Origin: CAZSMK01 sp964608095
GTDB taxonomy: Bacteria; Sumerlaeota; Sumerlaeia; MWCT01; JAGHBZ01
NCBI GenBank assembly: GCA_964608095.1
Contig: CAZSMK010000025.1
Location: 30,311 to 94,310, forward strand
Length of the DNA stretch: 64,000 nucleotides
Direction of reading: 5' to 3'
The notes under the pieces were generated by a model. The model had not been told where the DNA came from, searched no databases, and saw only the letters and a list, made by a program, of their open reading frames with translations. Each line of letters begins with the position of its first letter. The stretch's first letter is position 1. The translations under genes were made by a program, and so were the position numbers. Shown in pieces: positions 19,629-27,252 of the stretch.

Positions 19629-20588
19629 ATGCCCTATAATAAACATCTAATCTCCTATGAATCCTTAGTCACGCCATATGAAGAGACTAGGGCGGGATTT
19701 ATTTCTCTGGCTTTAGAGAAAAACAAGAATGCTACTCCTTTCATTGAAGAAGCAAAGGCGTTGAAATCTATTGCCGGAAATGCCAAATGCCCCAAGGATT
19801 TGTTAAATATACCCGAAATTAATAATTCATTGCTTACAGCTTCTGGACTTTCAGAGAAGGCTAAAAATCATTTAAATAAAGAGGATAAGAGAGAGGCAAT
19901 AACAAACTTAATAGAGACTTTTCTAGAGCCAGCTGGACTTTCATTTGTAGACGAATTGGTATATCGTTTCTTGCTCACTAGAGGTGACTCACTTGGTGGA
20001 AGTATGCGGAATCTTGCGGGCAAAATCGGAGAATGGAAGTTCACAAGAATTCTAATATCTACTCTCTCTGTCCATGGAGTCGAGTTTGGATATTTAGATG
20101 CTGCAACACGTCAGTGGTTACATTCAACAACAGACCCAGAATTAGAGAAAAGAGTTAAGGGCTTATATTGGAGTACAGAAGGAAAATATCGCACGTTGAT
20201 TAATAATTTAACAGTACCAATAGTTAAAAAGAATGTAGATATGTGCCTATTTGATTGTTCTCCAAAGGAAATGCGTCTTGCAAGTTCTCATGACTCTATA
20301 CATTATAAGCCCGAAAAATATCTTGCTTTAGGTGAACTCAAAGGAGGAATAGATCCTGCGGGGGCAGATGAACATTGGAAAACCGCAAGCACTGCTTTAG
20401 AAAGGATTAGAAATGCTTTTTCGAGGGAAAAATGTAAACCATATACATTTTTTGTGGGAGCAGCAATCGAAACCGAAATGGCCAAAGAAATATATAATCA
20501 ATTGAAAAATAATACGTTGACAAATGGTGCAAATCTCACCAATGAGAAACAAACAGTTTCCTTATGTAAGTGGCTGATTAGTATCTAA
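19629..20588 (+). CDS. AvaI/BsoBI-family type II restriction endonuclease
   Basis: 319 residues, similar in length to AvaI and BsoBI. The N-terminus LVTPYEETRAGFISLALEK, the central PAGLSFVDELVYRFLLTRGDSLGG and the catalytic segment (ALGELKGGIDPAGADEHWK) match what I recall of that family. The PD-(D/E)xK residues are D204 in VDMCLFD and E236-x-K238 in GELKGG. Family members cut C^YCGRG, so this enzyme is predicted to do the same; recognition is inferred, not shown. The start directly follows the methyltransferase stop, placing nuclease after protector. Confidence 0.9.
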   Translation: MPYNKHLISYESLVTPYEETRAGFISLALEKNKNATPFIEEAKALKSIAGNAKCPKDLLNIPEINNSLLTASGLSEKAKNHLNKEDKREAITNLIETFLEPAGLSFVDELVYRFLLTRGDSLGGSMRNLAGKIGEWKFTRILISTLSVHGVEFGYLDAATRQWLHSTTDPELEKRVKGLYWSTEGKYRTLINNLTVPIVKKNVDMCLFDCSPKEMRLASSHDSIHYKPEKYLALGELKGGIDPAGADEHWKTASTALERIRNAFSREKCKPYTFFVGAAIETEMAKEIYNQLKNNTLTNGANLTNEKQTVSLCKWLISI

Positions 20589-20913
20589 TCTTATCGGTAA
20601 AACACCAATATCCATTATTACTCCAATATCACTAGTCCAAACACGCTATTACCCTGCATAAAAGTTTGGGATATCTTATTATTATTTGCATGAAGCAATC
20701 ATTTGCGGAAAAGTAGAAACTTCTCTTATTTTCTAATGGGACTTGGCTAGGTTAGAAATTGGAGGCCATCAGCTTGGTAATTGGGACTCCTAAAATCGGC
20801 TTTCTTAAAAAATCAATTTTTCAAAAAGTTTTCTCTTAGAAAATAGTGACTATACATAATCGAGATTTAGTCATAAACCGAACTTCTTTTTAATGTTTTA
20901 AAAAGGCTGTGAG

Positions 20914-21335
20914 TAAAAATGAATAGCACAGAATAGCAAAGAATAGCAAAGTTTTGCTACTCATTTTTTGATATGTAAGTGAATTATTATTAGCAATCTA
21001 TATAGTATAAAGATATATAAATAGCAAAATAGCAATACATAGATGTACAAATAAACAGAGAGATAATAATTGAGTATAATTACTTCCCTTACACCCCCCT
21101 ATCCCTGATTTTTGCTATTTTGCTATTCTGTCATTTTTTCATTTGTAGATAACTGAAAAAACTAGATTTATGACTTAAAAATGAATAGCAAAAATCTGCT
21201 ATTTATTTGCTACTCACTTTTTACAATTCATGTAGATGACTGAAAACATTTGGCTTATGTTCAAAAAAATGGATAGCAACCAACAACAAAAACATGTAGA
21301 TTGCTGATATTGTTGGGCTTACGTTCAATTTGAGT
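20914..21335. repeat. Iteron-like repeat field, candidate replication origin of the element
   Basis: The 824-bp gene-free gap 20589-21412 holds a dense field of TAGCAA or its complement TTGCTA. Eleven exact hexamers lie between 20934 and 21279 (plus strand at 20934, 20944, 20991, 21022, 21030, 21186, 21274; inverted at 20954, 21112, 21120, 21207). The decamer GAATAGCAAA is tandem at 20931-20950, after a variant copy at 20921. Inverted arms AAAAATGAATAGCA and TGCTACTCATTTTT flank 20917-20968, and a related unit recurs at 21177-21222. Three longer direct repeats begin TGTAGAT at about 21144, 21231 and 21296. The flanking helicase and primase genes support an origin or partition site. The left part, 20589-20900, shows nothing I can name. 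Confidence 0.7.
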
Positions 21336-21351
21336 AAAAAAGGAAAGATAT

Positions 21352-21384
21352 AAAAAAAAGGGTAACACATTAAACATGTTACCC
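21352..21384 (-). terminator. Rho-independent terminator of the helicase-primase operon
   Basis: On the minus strand the stem GGGTAACA/TGTTACCC (plus 21360-21367 and 21377-21384) with a 9-base loop is followed by eight T (plus 21352-21359). It sits 28 bp beyond the helicase stop. Confidence 0.9.
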
Positions 21385-21412
21385 TGTCAAAAAGATTGTA
21401 TATGTAAAGACT

Positions 21413-23092
21413 CTATGAAGAGTCGGGGAAATACCGTGTTATTCTGAGTATTCTTCCATTTCCTGCTACAGCATCATACACTCCTACAGTCCCTGACTGT
21501 AGCATTAATGACAACGCCCAAGTGATTTGGTTTTCGTCAAGGTGTGTATAACGTTTTATATCACTATAACTTACCCCTTGTATGGTGTTATTATTACTGT
21601 CTTTGTAATCCCTCTTTAACGTGTCGTATCGTCTTTTAAGCATACTCTCAATTTTTTCAATATATACCTTCGATTTTGTAAGATTCAAATTTTGATTAAC
21701 CATACCATACCAACGAAGGAATTCACCCCACACAAAAGAAAAAGATTCTCTGATTGAGTCCTTCGATATGGGTAATGATTTCCCTTTGTCAGGGTTCTTG
21801 ATTTCGTTATATTCAATCTCTCTACACACAGCGTTATAATCATTTTTATATATTCGGTCTTCCCCTTGTTGTTCTTCTTTAATTGCTATTATTTCATCAA
21901 GCGAGTTTTCCCCTGTTGTGGGTGTATCATCATTAAGCATATCGTCAATTGTATTCTCCCATTCTTGGTCTTCCTGTTGTTCTTCCTCTTGGGTGCCTTC
22001 CTCTTCTTTAGTTGGGTTATCTTCCCTGTCTGGAAGGTGTGAAAGTTCTATTAACCCTGCTACAATATATACTAATTCTGAGATTCTTTGATTAAGCGAA
22101 ATACATAATTCCTCATCATATATTTCGAGATTCTCTAACGCAGAATACATCATATCTGCAAAGTAAATCGCTGTGTTTTCGTCAATCGATAATGTATTGT
22201 ATTCTGCGTTTTTTATATTCCTGTACATGCGATAACATGCTTGTTCAATCTCTTCCCTTGTATATTCTCTTCCCTGTTGTTCGATAATCTTTTTTTCTAT
22301 TCGAGGATCCTTCAACTTGATTCCCCTTGTCTTGTCAATGTATGAGTCATACACAACAAGGAAGCGATTGAGAAAACCCCCTTCAATGTCAAGACTTCTA
22401 TCCTGAGAGAAGAAACGTTTTACTGTTGTTTGACTGAAGATATTAAACTGAAAATCTTCAATTGTGCAATTATAGTCTTGTGCGTTACCGTTACCCTTCC
22501 CCTTGTCTTTGTTGTTATTATGCTTGACGTAAGTACTGGTAAAGGTTTCCCCTGCCTTCCAACTCATCATGTCGTTTTTGTATTTCCTCAATTGTGGGTT
22601 ATCATCAAAACTTTTGAACTCATCTACTCGAAGTAAATATTGTAACCCCTGACTTCTATCGACTGAATTCAATTGTTCGACAAAGCCAGAATCCGACAAC
22701 GTGTTGCCAGTCAAAAAGTTCTTGCTCGAATTATACTTGTAAGACTCCATACTATCCTTACACAGTTTGCATATTTCCCAACACATATCAGACTTCGCCA
22801 CTCCTGTTTGACCAACGGTAAGTGTCCAAAGACTTAGCCTTGTTTCATGTCCATTATGTTCGATGATTTTAAACTTATTCCTGTTCATTAAGGATAGTAA
22901 TTGCAAAGCCGATAACACAGACAAGGTGTCGTGTTTCTCTTGCTTGTAGTATTGCCTTATATAACGTGCAACGTCTACTAATCCTGAGCCCCTGAAATCA
23001 GTCAAATAATAGTTTTTTGTCGTATATATAGTAGAGTCAGATTGTTTTTTGTCTTGTACTTCTAGTACATCTTGAACTTTAGTTTTTATCAT
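21413..23092 (-). CDS. DUF3987-like P-loop ATPase, probable replicative helicase
   Basis: 559 residues from the ATG at 23092. The open frame begins at 23107, but the site GGAGGGTAA just before the inner ATG decides the start. Walker A is GQTGVAKS (about 94-101) and the Walker B-like strand is LLRVDEF (Asp-Glu at about 157-158). A conserved FNIFSQTT segment and a DIEGGFLNRFLVV region resemble DUF3987 and D5-like helicases that accompany element primases. An acidic, low-complexity linker (about 355-415) leads to a C-terminal winged-helix-like region. It overlaps the end of the primase gene's last codons and is the last gene of the operon. Confidence 0.8.
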   Translation of the reverse strand: MIKTKVQDVLEVQDKKQSDSTIYTTKNYYLTDFRGSGLVDVARYIRQYYKQEKHDTLSVLSALQLLSLMNRNKFKIIEHNGHETRLSLWTLTVGQTGVAKSDMCWEICKLCKDSMESYKYNSSKNFLTGNTLSDSGFVEQLNSVDRSQGLQYLLRVDEFKSFDDNPQLRKYKNDMMSWKAGETFTSTYVKHNNNKDKGKGNGNAQDYNCTIEDFQFNIFSQTTVKRFFSQDRSLDIEGGFLNRFLVVYDSYIDKTRGIKLKDPRIEKKIIEQQGREYTREEIEQACYRMYRNIKNAEYNTLSIDENTAIYFADMMYSALENLEIYDEELCISLNQRISELVYIVAGLIELSHLPDREDNPTKEEEGTQEEEQQEDQEWENTIDDMLNDDTPTTGENSLDEIIAIKEEQQGEDRIYKNDYNAVCREIEYNEIKNPDKGKSLPISKDSIRESFSFVWGEFLRWYGMVNQNLNLTKSKVYIEKIESMLKRRYDTLKRDYKDSNNNTIQGVSYSDIKRYTHLDENQITWALSLMLQSGTVGVYDAVAGNGRILRITRYFPDSS

Positions 23093-23096
23093 TATA

Positions 23097-24392
23097 TTAC
23101 CCTCCATTTCTCAGGGTAATTTTTTTTGTCCTTATACCCTGATTAAAATTTGCTTGTTTGAAATTGTAAGATTTAACACGCATTACACTTGTTCCGTCTT
23201 CCCAAAACCTTGCAAGTAGTAACCCTCGATTACCCCTTGTGCTGTATACGTCTTGTTTGTATGTCAGATAGTCAAAGCCAGGCTTACCCAAATTTGAGAA
23301 GTACTCTTCATTACTACAAGTTCCGCACATATCCCCATAAGCTGATATACTACGATAACATTGATTTTCCCCTTTACCCTGACAACATTTACAGGGTTCC
23401 TCATGATCTTCAATTACATCATTATTCCAGTCAATTTGTGGGAAGGTGTCAGGTCGATTGTATGCAAGATTATCCATGTACTCAGTACAGGGTAATGTTG
23501 ATATTTCCCTTAACTTTCCTGTTGATTGTCTACGTTTCGTTACTCTCTTTTTACTACGTGTAATACTTTTTTCTGGTAATGGATTGTCAGAATTGTATTT
23601 ACAAAAAAAAGAGAGATTCACAGAATCAAATGATTCTGGACAATGTAAAAATTCACACAGTCTATGTGGTGTCTCTTTTGTGTGATTACCCTTGATTGAC
23701 TTACTTCCTACAATCTTGGTAATCCGACTTGGATTTTTTACAGTACTATCAATTTCGAGTGAGTCAGTATTGTACTTGTGTTTTACTACTTCATAGAATT
23801 GAGATATTACATTATCACTCTCTTGGTTGACCGGAATTGATACCCTTAAACATAGACAGATACCGTTACCGCTCATACTCATATAATACTGATTATCCGA
23901 CAAGGCAAGGTCTTGTATAATGGTATAGGCTAACTCTTTGGCGTGTTCAACTTGTGTGTCTGTTGACGGTGTATCTTTTTCTCTCACAGGGTCAATATCA
24001 ATAATTAAAAAACTACGTGTGTCAATATCAGTATCATACAAGGGAAGTAATCCCCTGTCTTTGTGAGTACCATTTACACTCACATAACATTGACGACTTC
24101 CTGATTTTGCTTCCTTGTTATTTTCAAGACAATTCAGAACATCATTAATATTGTCCTGTGTAAGATATACCCCTGTTATATTGTTATGTCTGTTGTGTAA
24201 GTCAATTAATCGTATCTCATGTTTTCCCTGTGATGAGTCCAACAATATTTTAAGGTGTTTCTTTGCTTGTTGTCTGTCATAGTCTTTACTCATTTTCCTG
24301 TACCCCCTGTTTGATTTATATTCTGTTAAGTATGTACTTTTTTGTATATCTCTTATCCTTCGTTTGTATGTGTCTTCTTGTACTTTATTCAT
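23097..24392 (-). CDS. Archaeo-eukaryotic-type primase-like protein with a Cys cluster
   Basis: 431 residues; AAGGGGGTAA lies upstream of the ATG. The AEP pattern is visible: FLIIDIDP (D132, D134; metal site), MSMSGNGICLCL (174-180) in the place of the sGxGxH motif, and EIDSTVKNPSRITKIVGSKSIKG (D215 and the nucleotide-binding tail). The histidine usual in motif II seems to be replaced by Ile-Cys. A C-terminal cluster CKCCQGKGENQC followed by CGTC (about 338-365) looks like a zinc ribbon. It probably primes replication of the element with the neighbouring ATPase. The stop overlaps the RBS of the helicase gene. Confidence 0.75.
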   Translation of the reverse strand: MNKVQEDTYKRRIRDIQKSTYLTEYKSNRGYRKMSKDYDRQQAKKHLKILLDSSQGKHEIRLIDLHNRHNNITGVYLTQDNINDVLNCLENNKEAKSGSRQCYVSVNGTHKDRGLLPLYDTDIDTRSFLIIDIDPVREKDTPSTDTQVEHAKELAYTIIQDLALSDNQYYMSMSGNGICLCLRVSIPVNQESDNVISQFYEVVKHKYNTDSLEIDSTVKNPSRITKIVGSKSIKGNHTKETPHRLCEFLHCPESFDSVNLSFFCKYNSDNPLPEKSITRSKKRVTKRRQSTGKLREISTLPCTEYMDNLAYNRPDTFPQIDWNNDVIEDHEEPCKCCQGKGENQCYRSISAYGDMCGTCSNEEYFSNLGKPGFDYLTYKQDVYSTRGNRGLLLARFWEDGTSVMRVKSYNFKQANFNQGIRTKKITLRNGG

Positions 24393-24406
24393 TTTACTTT
24401 ACCCCC

Positions 24407-24697
24407 TTATGCTTCCTCAAATTTGTCAGGGAAATTGACAACGAGAAAATCAACAACTTTATCGTCTTCTCTATATTCCATGAGTAAATCGAAAAGTTCT
24501 TCCATGTCTTCGATTACTTCGAGAGATTCTAATTCAATGTGTTGTGATTCCCTTGCCACAAAATATTTACCCTTTTTTGTTTGATATAATGTTCTTGCAA
24601 TATCGTCTCTCCAGTCTTCTTGCCAGCCACATAATGTTAATATTGTGGTTGCCTTTTCTGTGTCATAAATTTTGTTATCGTCTCTTATTCTCTTCAT
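24407..24697 (-). CDS. Small acidic protein in the replication operon
   Basis: 96 residues, ATG overlapping the XRE gene's stop as ATGA; AAGGGGGTAAGG lies upstream. The sequence is rich in Glu and Asp in its C-terminal half (residues about 56-90), with a WxxDWRDDIARTLYQTKKGKYF core. No family recognised. An accessory factor of replication or an excision-direction factor are possibilities only because of position and size. Confidence 0.65.
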   Translation of the reverse strand: MKRIRDDNKIYDTEKATTILTLCGWQEDWRDDIARTLYQTKKGKYFVARESQHIELESLEVIEDMEELFDLLMEYREDDKVVDFLVVNFPDKFEEA

Positions 24698-25008
24698 TTT
24701 ACCTTACCCCCTTTTGTGGATTTTACTATGTGTTTTTTACATGTTATTTTTCTTTGTTTCTTTACTGTGTTACTTTCTTTTTTCACTTGATTGTATGGTG
24801 TACAAAATTCCTTCATATTAACCCCAAACAGTTTTTCAAGTTTAAGTGCTGTATAATGGTTTACATACTTCGTTTGTCCTGTAATTAATCGACTCATACT
24901 TGATTGACATATACCCACACTATTGGCTAATTGCCTATCGCTTTTTTTTGTCTCTGCAATTTTGTCGTATAACTCTTGTAACTTCTCTCTGTTTAATTTG
25001 TACCTCAT
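24694..25008 (-). CDS. XRE/Cro-type helix-turn-helix regulator
   Basis: About 104 residues from the ATG at 25008, which has GGGGTA 9-14 bases upstream; the open frame begins 15 bp earlier at another ATG. The HTH is KKSDRQLANSVGICQSSMSRL, followed by ITGQTKYVNHYTALKLEKLFGVN, the classic XRE fold. The C-terminus is basic. It heads the operon with the small protein, primase and helicase, and faces the large recombinase gene across 600 bp, so it is well placed to control replication and integration. Confidence 0.85.
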   Translation of the reverse strand: MRYKLNREKLQELYDKIAETKKSDRQLANSVGICQSSMSRLITGQTKYVNHYTALKLEKLFGVNMKEFCTPYNQVKKESNTVKKQRKITCKKHIVKSTKGGKVK

Positions 25009-25143
25009 TTTTAAGTACCCCATGTTTAAGATTCTTATTTTTCATGGTGTTTATACGATACTTTTTTTGTTTTCGTTTTTTGTTATGCAAAACCATTCAC
25101 TTTCTCAGATATGTGACTTATTACCTGTATTTGCATAAATTAA

Positions 25144-25159
25144 GTACAATATGTTGTAC
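25144..25159. promoter_or_regulatory. Operator-like palindrome upstream of the XRE operon
   Basis: GTACAA-TATG-TTGTAC, perfect 6-base arms around a 4-base centre, lies about 120 bp upstream of the XRE start in the divergent control region. It is a candidate binding site for the XRE protein. Confidence 0.45.
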
Positions 25160-25241
25160 AATGTAAAAAGAGAGAATATAGGTAAAAAATAAAAATTTTG
25201 TAACCAGGTAAAAAATAGCTAAAAAAAGAGAGAAGAATATT

Positions 25242-25366
25242 ACAGGGGAAGTATCCTGAAAACCCCTGTCATAGATTAATTTTAAGAATTTATTTTTTTT
25301 CAGGTAAGGTGATTGTATAGGTTATTTATACTTTTTTAATTACAAATAAAGGGTAGGGCTTACCTG
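25242..25366. repeat. Control-region inverted repeats between XRE and recombinase genes
   Basis: Within the 600-bp gene-free region 25009-25610 there are two inverted repeats: ACAGGGG (25242-25248) with CCCCTGT (25263-25269), and CAGGTAAG (25301-25308) with CTTACCTG (25359-25366). Two further AGGTAAAAAATA copies lie just upstream (starting near 25181 and 25206). They may be regulator or recombination-directionality-factor sites. The rest is AT-rich with no gene that I can support. Confidence 0.4.
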
Positions 25367-25610
25367 TATTGTAGGGTGTATTCTCTCTGTTTGATTAACT
25401 CAATATAAGGGGCAAGTATGGTTTTTGGTAGGGTATAGTAGATTATTTCTATATAGTGTTGATATTAATAGACTTATATAAGGTTTGTATTGTTGTAGTA
25501 GTTACAAAAGATTCTTGAACATCCATAATCACAATATTTTATATTGACTACAGTAATGTTTAATATTATGCTATCACAACCTAAAGTTCATTAAATAGAA
25601 AAGGATAAAA

Positions 25611-27245
25611 ATGGACAAAAAAAGTGCTGTTGTCTATTGCAGGTACTCCTCTCAATTACAGCATGAAACCAGTATCCAACGTCAGGAGAGGTTAGCAGAG
25701 GATTACTGCAAAAGGAACAATATTAAAATCGCTAAGATCTACTATGATCGGGCAGTATCGAGCAAGAGAACAGCAAATCTGGAAAAGGGATTAGGAGACG
25801 CATTACAGTACATAAGTAAAAACAAGAATGTCACTCACTTTGTAACTGAGAATCTTGATCGAGTTAGCCGAGAAAATCCCATATCCTTTATCTCTAAATT
25901 CGCCGATTTTCTGCAAAGTGGCATCATCATTGTAGAGTCAGCAAAGAGTGAGGAACTTGATCTTAAGTCTAAGACCATGGATCAACTGCGAATGTTTATT
26001 TCCCAGTTGCTAGGATCTGTTGAAAATGAAAAGAAAGCAGAAAGAGTAAGAGACTCATACCAACGCCGAAAAGATCAAGGAATTGCACTTCCTAAGATCA
26101 TTTATGGCTATTACCGTGACAATGGAGAGATAAAAATACACGAAGAAAAAACAGCCATAGTACGTAGAATATATGAAGACTTTTGTTGTGGTAAGTCATA
26201 CAATCGCATTGCCAAATCCCTCAACGAAGAAGGTATTGCTCCGCCAGGCAAAACCACAAAGAACGAAGAATTTGGTAAGTCATGGAGTGCAGCCAGTATA
26301 AAAAGACTATTGGATAATGAGACGTACTATACTGGTGATCAAAACAGTAAGCATGGCAAAGTGAAGGGATGCTACCCACCGATACTGTCAAAAAAACTCT
26401 TCGACAAATCACGAGAACTTATCGCACTTAAGTCTTCCAAGCGAAAGACTATTACACAGAGAATGAACGTTGGCAAGACAAGTAATCTCTTCTCTGACAT
26501 ACTCTTTTGTGAGACGTGTGGTGCCCCGATCTATATCGTCTGTTCCAAGAGTAGAGAGTATAGAAGATATGGATGTGGAGAGAAAACAAGAGGAAAATGT
26601 AAGAATACTTTTACATTTCTTGTGGATGATTTTGAAGGAATAATAGCGAAAGAATTAGACAAGATGCTCAACACTGAAGACCTTGCAGACATCATAAAAA
26701 AGATTAACACTAATACAAAAAAGCAGACAATAATCTTGAAGAAAAAAGAGACAAAACTGACTGAAGAGATAGCGAAGAACAACAAAATAATGAAGGGTAT
26801 GGTGGAGAAGTTAGCACTATGTAAAGCAGAGTTGATGAAAACAATTGAGGAAGGATTACTGGAGAAGAAGAGAGAGAAGCAGGAACTGGAAGAAGAACTA
26901 CAAGAGACACAGGAGAAGATAGAAGAGATCGAAAACTATACTGATACATACCTTGTGCAGATATCAGACGATCAGAAAGCACTGAGACATCTTATACGCA
27001 CAATGGGAAGAGGAGTGACTGTAAAGGTAAGCATCAGTAAAAAGAAACAAGCATACGCAGAAGAGATAGTAGATGATGTAGAGAAGTCAGCAGAGGAACT
27101 TACAAGAGAAGCAAGACTACATCTTAAGACTATACTACATCGATTGATAGAGAAGATAACGATAAGCCACAAGGGGAGAGTAAAGATTTACTTGAGAACT
27201 GGCAAACTGCAGGAAGCGAATCTTCTGTTCGGTTCTGTTTCTTGA
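25611..27245 (+). CDS. Large serine recombinase (integrase) of the element
   Basis: 544 residues, AAAAGGA upstream of the ATG. The N-terminal catalytic domain has the nucleophile in YCRYSSQLQHETSIQRQ (S13 by position), then TENLDRVSRENP and MFISQLLGSVENEKKAERV. The recombinase domain (about 165-265) includes GYYRDNGEIKIHEEKTAIVRRIYEDF and KSWSAASIKRLLDNETYYTG. The zinc ribbon is CETCGAPI with a second pair CGEKTRGKC, followed by a long coiled coil (about 370-435). The last codon boundary matters: the TGA stop at 27243-27245 uses T from the attachment core and GA from host portal DNA. In the circular form the frame would run on for 17 codons. Confidence 0.95.
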   Translation: MDKKSAVVYCRYSSQLQHETSIQRQERLAEDYCKRNNIKIAKIYYDRAVSSKRTANLEKGLGDALQYISKNKNVTHFVTENLDRVSRENPISFISKFADFLQSGIIIVESAKSEELDLKSKTMDQLRMFISQLLGSVENEKKAERVRDSYQRRKDQGIALPKIIYGYYRDNGEIKIHEEKTAIVRRIYEDFCCGKSYNRIAKSLNEEGIAPPGKTTKNEEFGKSWSAASIKRLLDNETYYTGDQNSKHGKVKGCYPPILSKKLFDKSRELIALKSSKRKTITQRMNVGKTSNLFSDILFCETCGAPIYIVCSKSREYRRYGCGEKTRGKCKNTFTFLVDDFEGIIAKELDKMLNTEDLADIIKKINTNTKKQTIILKKKETKLTEEIAKNNKIMKGMVEKLALCKAELMKTIEEGLLEKKREKQELEEELQETQEKIEEIENYTDTYLVQISDDQKALRHLIRTMGRGVTVKVSISKKKQAYAEEIVDDVEKSAEELTREARLHLKTILHRLIEKITISHKGRVKIYLRTGKLQEANLLFGSVS

Positions 27246-27252
27246 ACCAGTA
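27230..27252. other. attR, right junction of the integrative element
   Basis: The core TTCTT (27239-27243) sits between element sequence CGGTTCTGT and portal sequence GAACCAGTA. The flanking GGTTC (27231-27235) and GAACC (27244-27248) form an inverted repeat. In the reconstructed circle, CGGTTCTGT and CCACAACCG flank the core, with 7 of 9 symmetric positions. The reconstructed empty host site has 6 of 9. Confidence 0.85.

Larger units (their letters stand above)
15298..27243. mobile_element. 11,946-bp integrative element inserted in the portal gene
   Basis: Boundaries follow from precise repair: removing these bases, with one TTCTT core, rejoins the portal reading frame. The interior is visibly more AT-rich than both flanks. 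Gene order from left: membrane protein with a regulatory-like tail (-), membrane protein (-), small serine recombinase (-), DNA methyltransferase (+), AvaI/BsoBI-like endonuclease (+), repeat field, DUF3987-type helicase (-), primase-like (-), small protein (-), XRE regulator (-), large serine recombinase (+) ending on the right junction. I saw no relaxase, type IV coupling protein, capsid or terminase gene. It is best described as a self-integrating, probably self-replicating element with defence cargo. How it moves between cells is unknown. Confidence 0.92.

Noticed and set aside
20914..21335. CRISPR array
   Set aside because: Repeats are hexamers to decamers in both orientations without constant spacing or unique spacers; no cas genes.
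27130..27243. Element-encoded tail of the N-terminal portal ORF
   Set aside because: It is antisense to the end of the recombinase gene and arises only from the insertion; not a gene feature.
15298..27243. Element as a prophage
   Set aside because: No capsid, terminase, tail or lysis genes inside; the portal gene is the host target, not cargo.
15298..27243. Element as a conjugative element
   Set aside because: No relaxase, coupling protein or type IV secretion genes recognised.
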